From: DAOUET01 sp034430155
GTDB taxonomy: Bacteria > Chloroflexota > Anaerolineae > Anaerolineales > UBA4823
Length of the DNA stretch: 63,830 nucleotides
Direction of reading: 5' to 3'
Assembly: GCA_034430155.1 (NCBI GenBank)
Contig: DAOUET010000151.1
Span: 1 to 63,830, forward strand
Below the pieces are notes generated by a model. It searched no databases, was not told the origin of the DNA, and saw nothing but the letters and a program-made list of their open reading frames with translations. The position numbers were made by a program, and so were the translations under genes. Positions 43,695-51,953 of the stretch are shown here, piece by piece. Numbering within the stretch: position 1 is the first letter of the stretch; each line of letters opens with the position of its first letter.

Positions 43695-45278
43695 TTAGGC
43701 CTTTTCAGAATCGTCAAAACGGAAATGCAGGTCACCAACATGCACAAACCAGGGGCGAGAAGCTAAGAGTGCCAGCATAGGACCTGGAGGGCAACGCCGC
43801 ACGATGTTGACAGCCGCATATAGCTCGCTGGCGTGTACATGGCTTTGTGGGTTCAACTTGGCAAGCTCACGCACCATATTTACCACTACGCGCTCAAAAG
43901 GCGGTTGTTCTCTCTGAGCAACCTTCCATATGCCGTCAACTGCATCCACATCCGGCAGAGCGATAGCCATACGTTCATCGTAAGCCGCGGACACGATCTG
44001 TTTAAGCATGGCAAACACGATGCCGCCATCCGTACCTACTAATACGGTGCGAATCCAGTCTCGGCTCGAGCGTCGGGTATCGCTTGTCACCATAACCTCG
44101 CCGAGGTTTTTACCTCTTCGCAAGCGCACCAAACTTCCGGGCATCAAACCTTGCTCTTCATACCAATCCTTCAAGCCAAAGACATAGCACTTTTCCCGCA
44201 CGACCCAGGCAGGAAATTGTTGCCGGCTATCCTGTTCAACGAACATAAAACGAATTCGTGGCGCCTCATAGGCAGTCGGGAACAGATGGCTAATACGCGA
44301 AGAAAGCGGCAGAGACCCAACTCTCCAGTGGGGAAAGATCAACCGGACTACTGCTTCTTCATCAAAATTGGGTCCGGTTTCGATTGGCGAGAGCTCATCG
44401 TCCAGCTCTTGCTCTAAGGCTAACATCGCATCACTTAGCAGTGAACGATCATACTCCATCTCGTGGTAACGCAGATACCTTGGAGTTTCACGCACTTCCT
44501 GTGGCTCTAATCGCTTGAGGAACCACAACACTTTTCCGGCTGGGCCTACTTCATCAAAGCGTGGGTCTTCCTGAAGCGCTAAGTCTAGGGAAAACTCCAC
44601 TAATTTCGAACTGGCGCTAGAAGGCAGCTCCACCTGTTCAAGTAGCACTGAAGTGGCCAGCGGTCCTCCACTTTCCATGTCCAGCAAAGCTTCCGCTAAG
44701 TTCAAATTTCCAGCGTTGACATCCACCAGAAGAGCTCGTGGGAACCAGCGACCGGCTATCCTCACAAAATCCTTGTGTTCTTCCAGGTCTCTTTCCAAAC
44801 GCTCGGTTAATACATCACCGTAATTTGTCAACACATACTCTTTATCCAGGGTCGCATCTTGCGAGGCGATCTCGGGAGGGTTGTTTAGCACATGATCTTC
44901 TAAACCAGAAGCAAACTCGTGTTCCTCCCCGTTCTCCATCATTACATCGATGACATCAAACGGCGGAAGATCCGGATTCATTCCTTGACGGATTCCCAAC
45001 ACCTTTCCCTTGCGCCAATCCAGCGCTGGAAAAACTAGATTCAAACCGATCTCGTAATGTTCTTTTGGGAAATACAGGTCCCCACCTGAACTACGTTGTT
45101 GTTCAATCGTACGAATTTCTCGCTGAATACGTTCCTCGACCAGCGCTGCCACCAACTCACCTGGTGTTAAAGGAGTTTCTAGCTCGAGTAGATAGTTGTA
45201 AAGAAACTCTATATCGTCTTCATCAAGTTGAAAGGTCTCCCAATAATCCTCTCGGAGTGAAACCGAAACCGTAACCAT
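43695..45278 (-). CDS. Unrecognised 527-aa protein
   Basis: A soluble acidic protein, no membrane segment or catalytic motif recognised. Residues about 22-60 (FLYNYLLELETPLTPGELV) read as a winged-helix-type N-terminus. A second block at about 330-425 holds mixed beta strands (RFMFVEQDSRQQFPAWVVRE, WYEEQGLMPGSLVRLRRG). The ending is DLHFRFD. Codon use matches neighbours. GAGG precedes the ATG. The shared LTPGEL/MTPLEL element with the 145-aa gene argues for a common role, possibly in transcription. Function not assigned. Confidence 0.65.
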   Translation of the reverse strand: MVTVSVSLREDYWETFQLDEDDIEFLYNYLLELETPLTPGELVAALVEERIQREIRTIEQQRSSGGDLYFPKEHYEIGLNLVFPALDWRKGKVLGIRQGMNPDLPPFDVIDVMMENGEEHEFASGLEDHVLNNPPEIASQDATLDKEYVLTNYGDVLTERLERDLEEHKDFVRIAGRWFPRALLVDVNAGNLNLAEALLDMESGGPLATSVLLEQVELPSSASSKLVEFSLDLALQEDPRFDEVGPAGKVLWFLKRLEPQEVRETPRYLRYHEMEYDRSLLSDAMLALEQELDDELSPIETGPNFDEEAVVRLIFPHWRVGSLPLSSRISHLFPTAYEAPRIRFMFVEQDSRQQFPAWVVREKCYVFGLKDWYEEQGLMPGSLVRLRRGKNLGEVMVTSDTRRSSRDWIRTVLVGTDGGIVFAMLKQIVSAAYDERMAIALPDVDAVDGIWKVAQREQPPFERVVVNMVRELAKLNPQSHVHASELYAAVNIVRRCPPGPMLALLASRPWFVHVGDLHFRFDDSEKA

Positions 45279-45415
45279 AAATTGCCTCTAAAAACATCGT
45301 CCTGTGTGGAAGAAACCACACATATTCTTTTGCCTTTTTTGTCGGATAATATTATACTCTATGAAGCTTGAAGTAATAGCTAAACCGGTACACTGGGAAT
45401 AAATGGAGTATTCAA

Positions 45416-45709
45416 ATGCACGCAGAGCATTGGGAAATGGTTGCTCAGGTATTAGGAGAACTACAGGCGGAATTATTGCGCGGGCTGCTTGAAGCTCAGG
45501 GCATCCCAGTAACATTGATCCAGGAAGGAGCTGGTCGCGCCTATGGAATCAATGTGGGACCTCTGGGAGAAATACAAATCTTGGTACCCTCTAGTCATAG
45601 CCAGCGCGCCCGCCGGGTGCTTGCTGATTACAATGCAGGCTTGTTCGAAACCCAAGAAGATGAATCCGGCAATGACCTAGAAGACACGCAGGATGAAGGA
45701 GAGGATTAA
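45416..45709 (+). CDS. DUF2007-type putative signal-transducing protein
   Basis: A 97-aa protein. The core WEMVAQVLGELQAELLRGLLEAQGIPVTLIQEGAGRAYGI, then GEIQILVPSSHSQRARRVLADY, matches the small ferredoxin-like fold of DUF2007 proteins (GlnB-like). The tail (DEDESGNDLEDTQDEGED-like) is strongly acidic. GGAG lies before the ATG. It is convergent to the M23 peptidase gene with 69 bases between. The biochemical role of the family is not established. Confidence 0.82.
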   Translation: MHAEHWEMVAQVLGELQAELLRGLLEAQGIPVTLIQEGAGRAYGINVGPLGEIQILVPSSHSQRARRVLADYNAGLFETQEDESGNDLEDTQDEGED

Positions 45710-45778
45710 CCCTTTGTATAGTTAGCGCAGGCATACAGCAACGTAGATCATGGGCGCAAGAGATCCATCGAACTCGAC

Positions 45779-47194
45779 TTAAGGGAAAACCTTCTCTAAC
45801 CACTCCATCGGGTCGACCTGAACGCCCCCTGTGAATACTTCCAGGTGTAAGTGAGCGCCTGTTACCCTTCCAGTGCCTCCTATTCGTCCGATTAATTGGC
45901 CAGCTTCTACTTTGTCGCCCACTTTAACCAGGATTTCTGACTGGTGCATATAACCAGTGTATATTCCCCAGCCATGATCGATCATTGTTGCGTTGCCTCT
46001 TACCGTTAACGGGCCAGCAAAAACCACCACACCAGCTGCTACTGCGTATATGTCCGTTCCCACACCGCCGCAAAAATCCAGACCAGTGTGAAAATAAGTG
46101 AAGGGACTGCCGTTGTAAGAGCGCCGGTTGCCGTAAAAAGAAGGCCAGCAATTGGCGAAAACCGGTGGAACAGGGCTTTGGAAGGCACCTTGCCACATCC
46201 GTTGCGGTGTAGCTGCTGCTGCCAGGCTATCCCACAAATCATCCTCAGGTTTCGTATTTGCCGGATCCAATGTCTCGGGATTCACGGTTAACGTCTCGTA
46301 ATGATAACCACCATCCGTTATGTAAACCGACTGTGAAAAAGCCAGTGGTATACCGTCCTTCAATGAACCGCTAACCGCGAGGGGATAAAATCCAGGCTCA
46401 GTCAGGGCGTGCACTCCCTGCAAAGCGACTAACGAGCCATCTTTATCTTTAAAGAACTGCAGGTCGTGTCCGAGAAATGAACCTGTAATTGAAAGGTCGC
46501 TGTTAGTGGTTAATTTGACTTCGGTTGTACCTCCTTGTTTCATCGGGGATGAGGAGATCTCAAAATCGGATATCTCTTCAGGAAATGCTCCCGGCCCATC
46601 CTCAGCCCCATCAAACGGGGATCTCAATACATCGCCGGGAATGCCATCCCAGGTTCCCCGAAGCCCGTTAGAGGTGACCAAGCTCCAGGGATTAATCCCT
46701 TGAGTCACGGCTAATTCCAACAGCGTTTCACCGGGTGTCAGGGAAACCCGCCGTGCCTTTAGAGCAGTTGCATTACTTTCAGGGAGGATCAAATCAGACC
46801 CGCTGTACAATTCATTAGGGCTGGTGAGGTGATTCAAACGCAATAAGATCTCGATTGGGATTTGATAGCGGCGGCTTAAACTGCGTAAATTTTCCCCATA
46901 TGGAACCGTCCTGGTCTCCAGAACACCCTGCACTCCTTCCAATCCCGGAATAACCAGCTCATCGCCGGGAGAAATCTTACCCGGATCAGCGATTTGATTA
47001 TAACTAGCCAGCTCATTCACTGTTACGCCAAATCGCCGGGCGATATTCCAGAGCGTATCGCCTTCCTGCACGATATAGATCGGACCAGGGGGTTGCTGTT
47101 CTTGGGCCTTCACCAGGCCAACTGGCCAAAGCAACCCAACGCTCAGCATCAAGCCTATGCCAGTTCTAAATGCTTTCATCAAAATGGATTTCAT
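45779..47194 (-). CDS. Secreted LysM/M23 peptidoglycan endopeptidase
   Basis: A signal peptide (FRTGIGLMLSVGLLWPVGLVKAQ) is followed by a LysM domain (YIVQEGDTLWNIARRFGV), a second LysM (VPYGENLRSLSRRYQIPIEILL) and a third weaker repeat (SLTPGETLLELAVTQGINPW). A middle beta-rich domain follows, then a C-terminal M23 metallopeptidase (about 365-470) with HTGLDFCGG (HxxxD) and GAHLHLEV (HxH) zinc ligands. It cleaves peptide cross-links of peptidoglycan. ATG 47194 is chosen because it begins a normal signal peptide; it overlaps the end of the DUF192 gene by 29 bases. The total is 471 aa. Confidence 0.9.
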   Translation of the reverse strand: MKSILMKAFRTGIGLMLSVGLLWPVGLVKAQEQQPPGPIYIVQEGDTLWNIARRFGVTVNELASYNQIADPGKISPGDELVIPGLEGVQGVLETRTVPYGENLRSLSRRYQIPIEILLRLNHLTSPNELYSGSDLILPESNATALKARRVSLTPGETLLELAVTQGINPWSLVTSNGLRGTWDGIPGDVLRSPFDGAEDGPGAFPEEISDFEISSSPMKQGGTTEVKLTTNSDLSITGSFLGHDLQFFKDKDGSLVALQGVHALTEPGFYPLAVSGSLKDGIPLAFSQSVYITDGGYHYETLTVNPETLDPANTKPEDDLWDSLAAAATPQRMWQGAFQSPVPPVFANCWPSFYGNRRSYNGSPFTYFHTGLDFCGGVGTDIYAVAAGVVVFAGPLTVRGNATMIDHGWGIYTGYMHQSEILVKVGDKVEAGQLIGRIGGTGRVTGAHLHLEVFTGGVQVDPMEWLEKVFP

Positions 47195-47537
47195 CGCCGA
47201 TCTTAAAATCCCGCAATCGTTCGGGAGCAGTTTCAAGCACATAGCGAGCTGGCAGTTTCGGCACATAAAGAGGCCGCCAGCGTTTTGCCAGACGGACATC
47301 CACTACTTGCATGCCTGTGTTGATCCACACCACAGCCAAGTCCATCAGCATTCCTAACATGTGGATGGCTGCCTCCAGGCGGCTATCACGCCGCTGCACT
47401 AACAACAAGCCCTCCTTTGATCCCAGCTGGCGGCGAAACGTCAAGCCCCGCAATTGGCAAGAAAAGGAGGAGCAGTAAGTGGCAACTAAAGGTTGCGCCT
47501 CAGGAGAATTTAAATTACGGATGACCACCTTTCGCAT
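47166..47537 (-). CDS. DUF192 family protein
   Basis: A 123-aa protein. The core HMLGMLMDLAVVWINTGMQVVDVRLAKRW, then LPARYVLETAPERLRDFKIGDEIHF, is the DUF192 beta-barrel signature (L.VIF.D.....V.....A.YVLE...G....GD...F). Function unestablished; often beside envelope or Fe-S genes. It is cotranscribed with the M23 peptidase (overlap) and follows the response regulator. Confidence 0.85.
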   Translation of the reverse strand: MRKVVIRNLNSPEAQPLVATYCSSFSCQLRGLTFRRQLGSKEGLLLVQRRDSRLEAAIHMLGMLMDLAVVWINTGMQVVDVRLAKRWRPLYVPKLPARYVLETAPERLRDFKIGDEIHFDESI

Positions 47538-47584
47538 AAGGTTATCGCATTCACAGAAGCGCTAGTGGTTTATTGGTTATCAAC

Positions 47585-47986
47585 CTATTGGCTTCCCAAT
47601 TGCTCTCTATGAGCCAGTACACTTTCAACGCTATCCACTAATTCTTGGGGACTGAAAGGTTTGATTATATAATCGTCTACTTTGGCAATATGCAGTCCAA
47701 GCACTTTATCTATGCTTTGTGCCTTGGCTGTTATCACGATCACAGGGATATCCCGGGTGGATACATCCGCTCTTATTTGCTGGTAAACCTCCCAGCCATC
47801 CATATCCGGCATCATCAAGTCTAACAGGACCAAATCGGGTAATTCTCGCCGTACCGCTTCCAGACCTTCTCGCCCACCAATTACACCAGTGACTTCGTAA
47901 CCTTTCCTTTTGAGAATCAACTCAACCAGGTCAATCATATCCTGCTCATCTTCGATATAAATCAAACGCCTGTAAGTGTCTGTCAT
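47585..47986 (-). CDS. Stand-alone response-regulator receiver protein
   Basis: A 133-aa single receiver domain: YIEDEQDMIDLV (acidic pocket), the acceptor Asp in LVLLDLMMPDMDGWEV, VIVITAKAQS and YIIKPFSPQELV (Lys). There is no output domain. It is the first gene of the leftward receiver-DUF192-M23 set and divergent from efp. No histidine kinase is adjacent. Confidence 0.92.
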   Translation of the reverse strand: MTDTYRRLIYIEDEQDMIDLVELILKRKGYEVTGVIGGREGLEAVRRELPDLVLLDLMMPDMDGWEVYQQIRADVSTRDIPVIVITAKAQSIDKVLGLHIAKVDDYIIKPFSPQELVDSVESVLAHREQLGSQ

Positions 47987-48090
47987 TCAATGCTCCAGGT
48001 TTAGTAGAACTTTCAAAATAGATCAGCCCAAGTTTACCATAAGCGCAAGGTAATGAGAGAGCTGCGGTCCTCGTTCAAAACACATCGCCC

Positions 48091-48119
48091 TTGCCACGCC
48101 TATGACGCTGGACTATAAT
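48091..48119 (+). promoter_or_regulatory. Promoter of efp
   Basis: TTGCCA (48091-48096), a 17-base spacer, then TATAAT (48114-48119), 43 bases before the efp start. The same -35 TTGCCA is used by the NarL-type gene at 12233. Confidence 0.65.
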
Positions 48120-48162
48120 CCTCCTGTTTTTAACAGTCAATTCTTATAAAGAGGCATTACCT

Positions 48163-48720
48163 ATGATAGATGTCAACGAACTCCGTAAAGGCGTAACGTT
48201 TGAATTAGATGACTCAATTTACAAAGTACTTGATTACGAACACCATAAACCCGGTCGGGGCAAAGCCACAATTCGAGTTAAAGTTCGAGATCTGCGTACA
48301 GGAACCACATTAGATATGACTTTTCCCTCTGGTGATCGCGTCCAGGATATTCGCTTAGATTATCACAATGTGCAATATCTTTACAACGATGGTGAGTTTT
48401 ATCATTTTATGGATTTAGAAACTTACGAACAACCTGCCATCCGGACCGATATCCTGGGAGAGGCCACCCAATATCTAAAAGAGGGGCTGGAAGTTAAACT
48501 CACTTTTTTTAATAACGAACCTCTCGACATTGATTTACCTATCACGGTTGATTTAGGGGTTGTTCAAGCTGAAGCATCCGTGCGGGGCGACACTGCTACC
48601 GGTGTGACAAAGAAGGTAACCACAGAAACCGGGCTAGAAGTTCAGGTACCTAACTTTGTTGAAGAGAATGACACGATTCGCGTCGACACACGTACTGGCG
48701 CATATATCACGCGAGTATAA
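48163..48720 (+). CDS. efp: Translation elongation factor P
   Basis: A 185-aa three-domain EF-P: DVNELRKGVTFELDDSIYKVLDYEHHKPGRGKATIRVKVRDL-type KOW domain with the KPGRGKA loop where Lys (about 30) is the modification site in many bacteria, then the OB domains (YNDGEFYHFMDLETYEQ, and the closing VDTRTGAYITRV). It relieves ribosome stalling at polyproline. GAGG lies ahead of the ATG. Which modification system is used cannot be told here. Confidence 0.97.
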   Translation: MIDVNELRKGVTFELDDSIYKVLDYEHHKPGRGKATIRVKVRDLRTGTTLDMTFPSGDRVQDIRLDYHNVQYLYNDGEFYHFMDLETYEQPAIRTDILGEATQYLKEGLEVKLTFFNNEPLDIDLPITVDLGVVQAEASVRGDTATGVTKKVTTETGLEVQVPNFVEENDTIRVDTRTGAYITRV

Positions 48721-48869
48721 CAAATATCCTAGTAAATTCACCTATCTACAAGCCCTTTTTCCTCTCATATCGATTGCTCGGCCTTGCAAAGGCTGGTCTA
48801 CTTTTCATCAAACCGGTCATTAACCGCAGTTAATAACTTTCCAGGCGGGGAATGTTAACCTGCTCAACA

Positions 48870-48878
48870 TGCTATAAT
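48870..48878 (+). promoter_or_regulatory. Extended -10 element placed for a leaderless transcript
   Basis: TGcTATAAT, ending nine bases before ATG 48888 with no Shine-Dalgarno sequence between. Confidence 0.5.
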
Positions 48879-48887
48879 TTACTGATT

Positions 48888-49241
48888 ATGAAAACTCCTG
48901 CAGGAAAAGAATGTCGGTATTTTTACGCAGATTACTATCGGGGTCGTAATCATCAAGAATGTCGTCTTTTAGATGATGCTTCTACCCCTCAAGAATGGAC
49001 TCCAGATCTTTGCTTTAACTGTCCAGTTCCAGATATTCTAAGAGCGAATGCATGTACTCATCTCATCTTGGAAGGAAAAATTAACCGGCCTTTCCCATTC
49101 TTGAAAAGAAAGGTCGTTATAAAAGCTTATTGTAGCAAGACCTTGAGAGACGTTCCCGAACCAAGAATCGGCTGTGGTGAATGCCATCCCCTACCACCGG
49201 TATTTTCTGGAGAGATTGGTGACACTGACTCTGCTGGTTGA
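48888..49241 (+). CDS. Cysteine-rich small protein, unknown
   Basis: A 117-aa protein with eight Cys at 9, 25, 42, 45, 56, 82, 96 and 99, including two CxxC pairs (CFNC, CGEC), spaced as for zinc or Fe-S binding. It starts at ATG 48888, 9 bases after the -10 box, rather than the earlier TTG-type frame (48852), which would begin inside the promoter. There is no transmembrane helix. Its end overlaps the HAD-DinB start (49219) by 23 bases, so they are probably coupled. Family not recognised. Confidence 0.65.
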   Translation: MKTPAGKECRYFYADYYRGRNHQECRLLDDASTPQEWTPDLCFNCPVPDILRANACTHLILEGKINRPFPFLKRKVVIKAYCSKTLRDVPEPRIGCGECHPLPPVFSGEIGDTDSAG

Positions 49242-50472
49242 TTTGGATGACACCTTATTGGGCAATGAAATGAGCACCTTCTTGCCCGCTTACCTGCATG
49301 CCCTGGGGGAACACCTGTCATCCTATGCCGAACCTGAACGCCTCATCTCCACTTTGCTGTCTGCAACCCAGCAGATGATCGAAAACCCGCAGCCCGATCG
49401 TAGCTTGAAAGAGTCTTTCGACGCCATCTTCTACGGTTCCCTTGGCATCTCGATCAATGAAATGCAAGAGGCGCTTGATGTTTTCTATGCGGAAATTTTT
49501 CCGCGCTTGCAATCCTATACCGTTTTTCGACCTCAAGCGGTTGATTTCGTTGAGCAGGCTCTTGATCTCGGTTACGAGATCGTCATAGCTACCAACCCAT
49601 TGTTCCCCCGCACCGCTATCCTGCAACGTCTGGCTTGGGCTGGCTTATCCCTCGAGAAATATCCCCTGAGTTTGGTCACCTCTGTCGAGGATTTCCACTT
49701 TGCCAAACCAAACCCTGCTTTTTTCGCTGAGATCCTCGCCCATCTGGGATGGCCGGATAGACCCACAGTGATGGTAGGTGATGACTTATATAACGACATC
49801 ACTCCTGCCCGTCAGTTAGGAATTCCGGCTTTTTGGATCACCCTGGATGGATCTCAGAGTTCCAATGGGCCATTCGGGCCGACCTCTGCAGGCGCCTTAG
49901 AAAATGTGCTGCCCTGGTTGCATGCCACCCCTTTTGAAGAACTTCTACCTGATTTTGAAACATCCCTGGCTCAATTGGCGACCTTGCGAGCAACCCCGGC
50001 TGCCCTCGGCAGCCTGGCGGAGACTTTACCGGATGCTATCTTGACTGAATGCCCCCAAGCAAGTGAATGGTGTCTCACAGAGATAATCTGTCATTTACGT
50101 GACGTCGACAATGAGGTCAATTTACCTCGCATTAGATCGGTGATCTATGAGGCAAATCCTTTTTTGCCAGGAATGGATACTGATCCATGGGCTGAAGAAC
50201 GCCAGTATATCTGTCAAAATGGTCGTGACGCTCTAGTTGAATTTACCAAGGTGCGTATTGAGGTTTTATCACTATTAGATGACCTGACCCCAGGTGATTG
50301 GCAACGCTTAGCCCGGCATGCCATCTTAGGTCCCACCAGTTTACAGGAACTTGTCAACATCATAGCAACCCATGATAGGCTCCACCTGCGACAGATACAT
50401 CAAACACTTAGCTCTGTAATTATAGTGCATCCTAATTCACAATTTAAAGATCGGACGAATCAAATAGGTTGA
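49219..50472 (+). CDS. HAD hydrolase fused to a DinB-like domain
   Basis: Residues about 1-225 form a HAD phosphatase: LLVDLDDTLLGNEM (DxDxT nucleophile), IATNPLFPRTAI (motif II), FHFAKPNPAFF (motif III Lys) and VMVGDDLYNDITPARQLG (motif IV). Residues about 235-417 form a four-helix DinB/YfiT-like domain: WCLTEIICHLRDVDNEVN and the metal motif HDRLHLRQIHQTL. The total is 417 aa. GTG 49219 follows GGAGAG by four bases. The fusion has no clear precedent I can name, though each half is common. The substrate is unknown. Confidence 0.82.
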   Translation: MTLTLLVDLDDTLLGNEMSTFLPAYLHALGEHLSSYAEPERLISTLLSATQQMIENPQPDRSLKESFDAIFYGSLGISINEMQEALDVFYAEIFPRLQSYTVFRPQAVDFVEQALDLGYEIVIATNPLFPRTAILQRLAWAGLSLEKYPLSLVTSVEDFHFAKPNPAFFAEILAHLGWPDRPTVMVGDDLYNDITPARQLGIPAFWITLDGSQSSNGPFGPTSAGALENVLPWLHATPFEELLPDFETSLAQLATLRATPAALGSLAETLPDAILTECPQASEWCLTEIICHLRDVDNEVNLPRIRSVIYEANPFLPGMDTDPWAEERQYICQNGRDALVEFTKVRIEVLSLLDDLTPGDWQRLARHAILGPTSLQELVNIIATHDRLHLRQIHQTLSSVIIVHPNSQFKDRTNQIG

Positions 50473-50521
50473 ATCTGCTCCCAATAAAACTGGTTTCAAG
50501 CGCCTCTAATTTCAACTGCTA

Positions 50522-50533
50522 GTGTTATAACAC
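50522..50533. promoter_or_regulatory. Perfect 12-bp palindrome upstream of fabF
   Basis: GTGTTATAACAC lies 151 bases upstream of the fabF start at 50684, within a 211-base gap. It could be an operator for a fatty-acid regulator, but it does not match the FapR or FadR consensus known to me. An ACCACCC/GGGTGGT pair follows at 50539-50580. Confidence 0.3.
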
Positions 50534-50683
50534 CCAAAACCACCCTGGCAAAGCTGGCTTATTTAGAGTTTATGGGTGGTCACTCGTCATGTATTCTCCG
50601 GGATAACCTGTATCTTAGGTCATCTTTTCATCTCTGCCATAATTATCAAATCTGCCATCGCTAATAATTAAAAGGAGGAAAAC

Positions 50684-51934
50684 ATGCCCAACCGCGTGGT
50701 GATCACCGGGCTGGGGTGCGTTTGCCCGCTCGGCAATGATGTTCAAACGATGTGGAATAATATCATCTCTGGGAAATCCGGAGTTAGATTAATCACCCAT
50801 TACGATTCCAGTGAATTCAAATGTAAAATCGCTGCCGAAGTAAAAGGTTTCGATGGTGCCGCCCTTTTTGGTAATCGTGAAGCTCGTCGAATGGATCCAT
50901 TTACGCAATATGCCTTGGCATCTGCATTACAAGCACTTGATCACGCCCAATTGCAAATCAATGACGGAAATCGTGATCGTATTGGGGCAGTTATTGGTAC
51001 CGGTATTGGCGGGCTGAACACGCTTCACAAGCAGATACAGGTATTTATGGAAAAAGGACCCTCACGAGTTAGTCCTTTCCTGGTTCCCATGATGCTCCCT
51101 GATACCGCCCCCGGAATGGTTGCTATCCACCTGGGAATTCGTGGTCCCAATATGGCGGTAGTTTCCGCTTGTGCCACCGGAACCAACGCTCTTGGCGAGG
51201 CAACTGAGATTATCCGGCGAGAGTATGCCGATGTTGTCCTCGCTGGTGGGGCAGAAGCTGCCATTGTCCCGATTGCTATGGCTGGCTTGGGCGTGATGAA
51301 CGCACTTTCTACCCGCAACGAAGATCCCGAAGGCGCTTCCCGCCCCTTTGATCTACATCGTGATGGGTTTGTTATGGGTGAAGGCGCAGCTATATTAGTG
51401 CTTGAATCTCTCAAACACGCTCGTCATCGTAATGCCAATATCCTCGCCGAGATAGTTGGTTATGGCAACACTAATGATGCTTACCACATCTCCGCGCCCG
51501 CAGAAAATGGGGCTGGCGCAGCCCTGTGCATGCGAATGGCACTGGATCATGCGGGTTTGGAGGTGACCGATATAGACTACATCAACGCCCATGGTACCAG
51601 CACACTGCTCAACGACAAAAGTGAAACAGCTGCTATAAAAACCGTTTTTGGTGCCCATGCCTATAATACCCCCACTTCCTCTACTAAATCCATGACCGGT
51701 CACTTGCTGGGTGCTGCTGGAGCGGTTGAAGCGGTAATCTCCGTGCAAACGATGCTGGAAGGCATCATACCTCCTACTATTAATTATGAGACCCCCGATC
51801 CAGAATGTGATCTGGATTATGTCCCCAATAAAGCTCGATCTGCCCAGGTGAATAGAGTCATGTCGAACTCCTTTGGGTTTGGTGGTCACAACGCCACTAT
51901 AATTCTCAACCGCTATACCCCAGCGAGTGGATAA
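50684..51934 (+). CDS. fabF: Beta-ketoacyl-ACP synthase II
   Basis: A 416-aa condensing enzyme of type II fatty-acid synthesis. It has VVITGLGCVCPLG at the start, the active-site Cys in VVSACATGTNAL (about 165), and His residues in YINAHGTSTLLND and FGFGGHNATI, completing the Cys-His-His triad. It elongates malonyl-ACP onto acyl-ACP. A strong AGGAGG (about 50673) lies ahead of the ATG. It is followed by fabH after 19 bases. Confidence 0.96.
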   Translation: MPNRVVITGLGCVCPLGNDVQTMWNNIISGKSGVRLITHYDSSEFKCKIAAEVKGFDGAALFGNREARRMDPFTQYALASALQALDHAQLQINDGNRDRIGAVIGTGIGGLNTLHKQIQVFMEKGPSRVSPFLVPMMLPDTAPGMVAIHLGIRGPNMAVVSACATGTNALGEATEIIRREYADVVLAGGAEAAIVPIAMAGLGVMNALSTRNEDPEGASRPFDLHRDGFVMGEGAAILVLESLKHARHRNANILAEIVGYGNTNDAYHISAPAENGAGAALCMRMALDHAGLEVTDIDYINAHGTSTLLNDKSETAAIKTVFGAHAYNTPTSSTKSMTGHLLGAAGAVEAVISVQTMLEGIIPPTINYETPDPECDLDYVPNKARSAQVNRVMSNSFGFGGHNATIILNRYTPASG

Positions 51935-51953
51935 CGGTTTTGGAGAAAGATTT

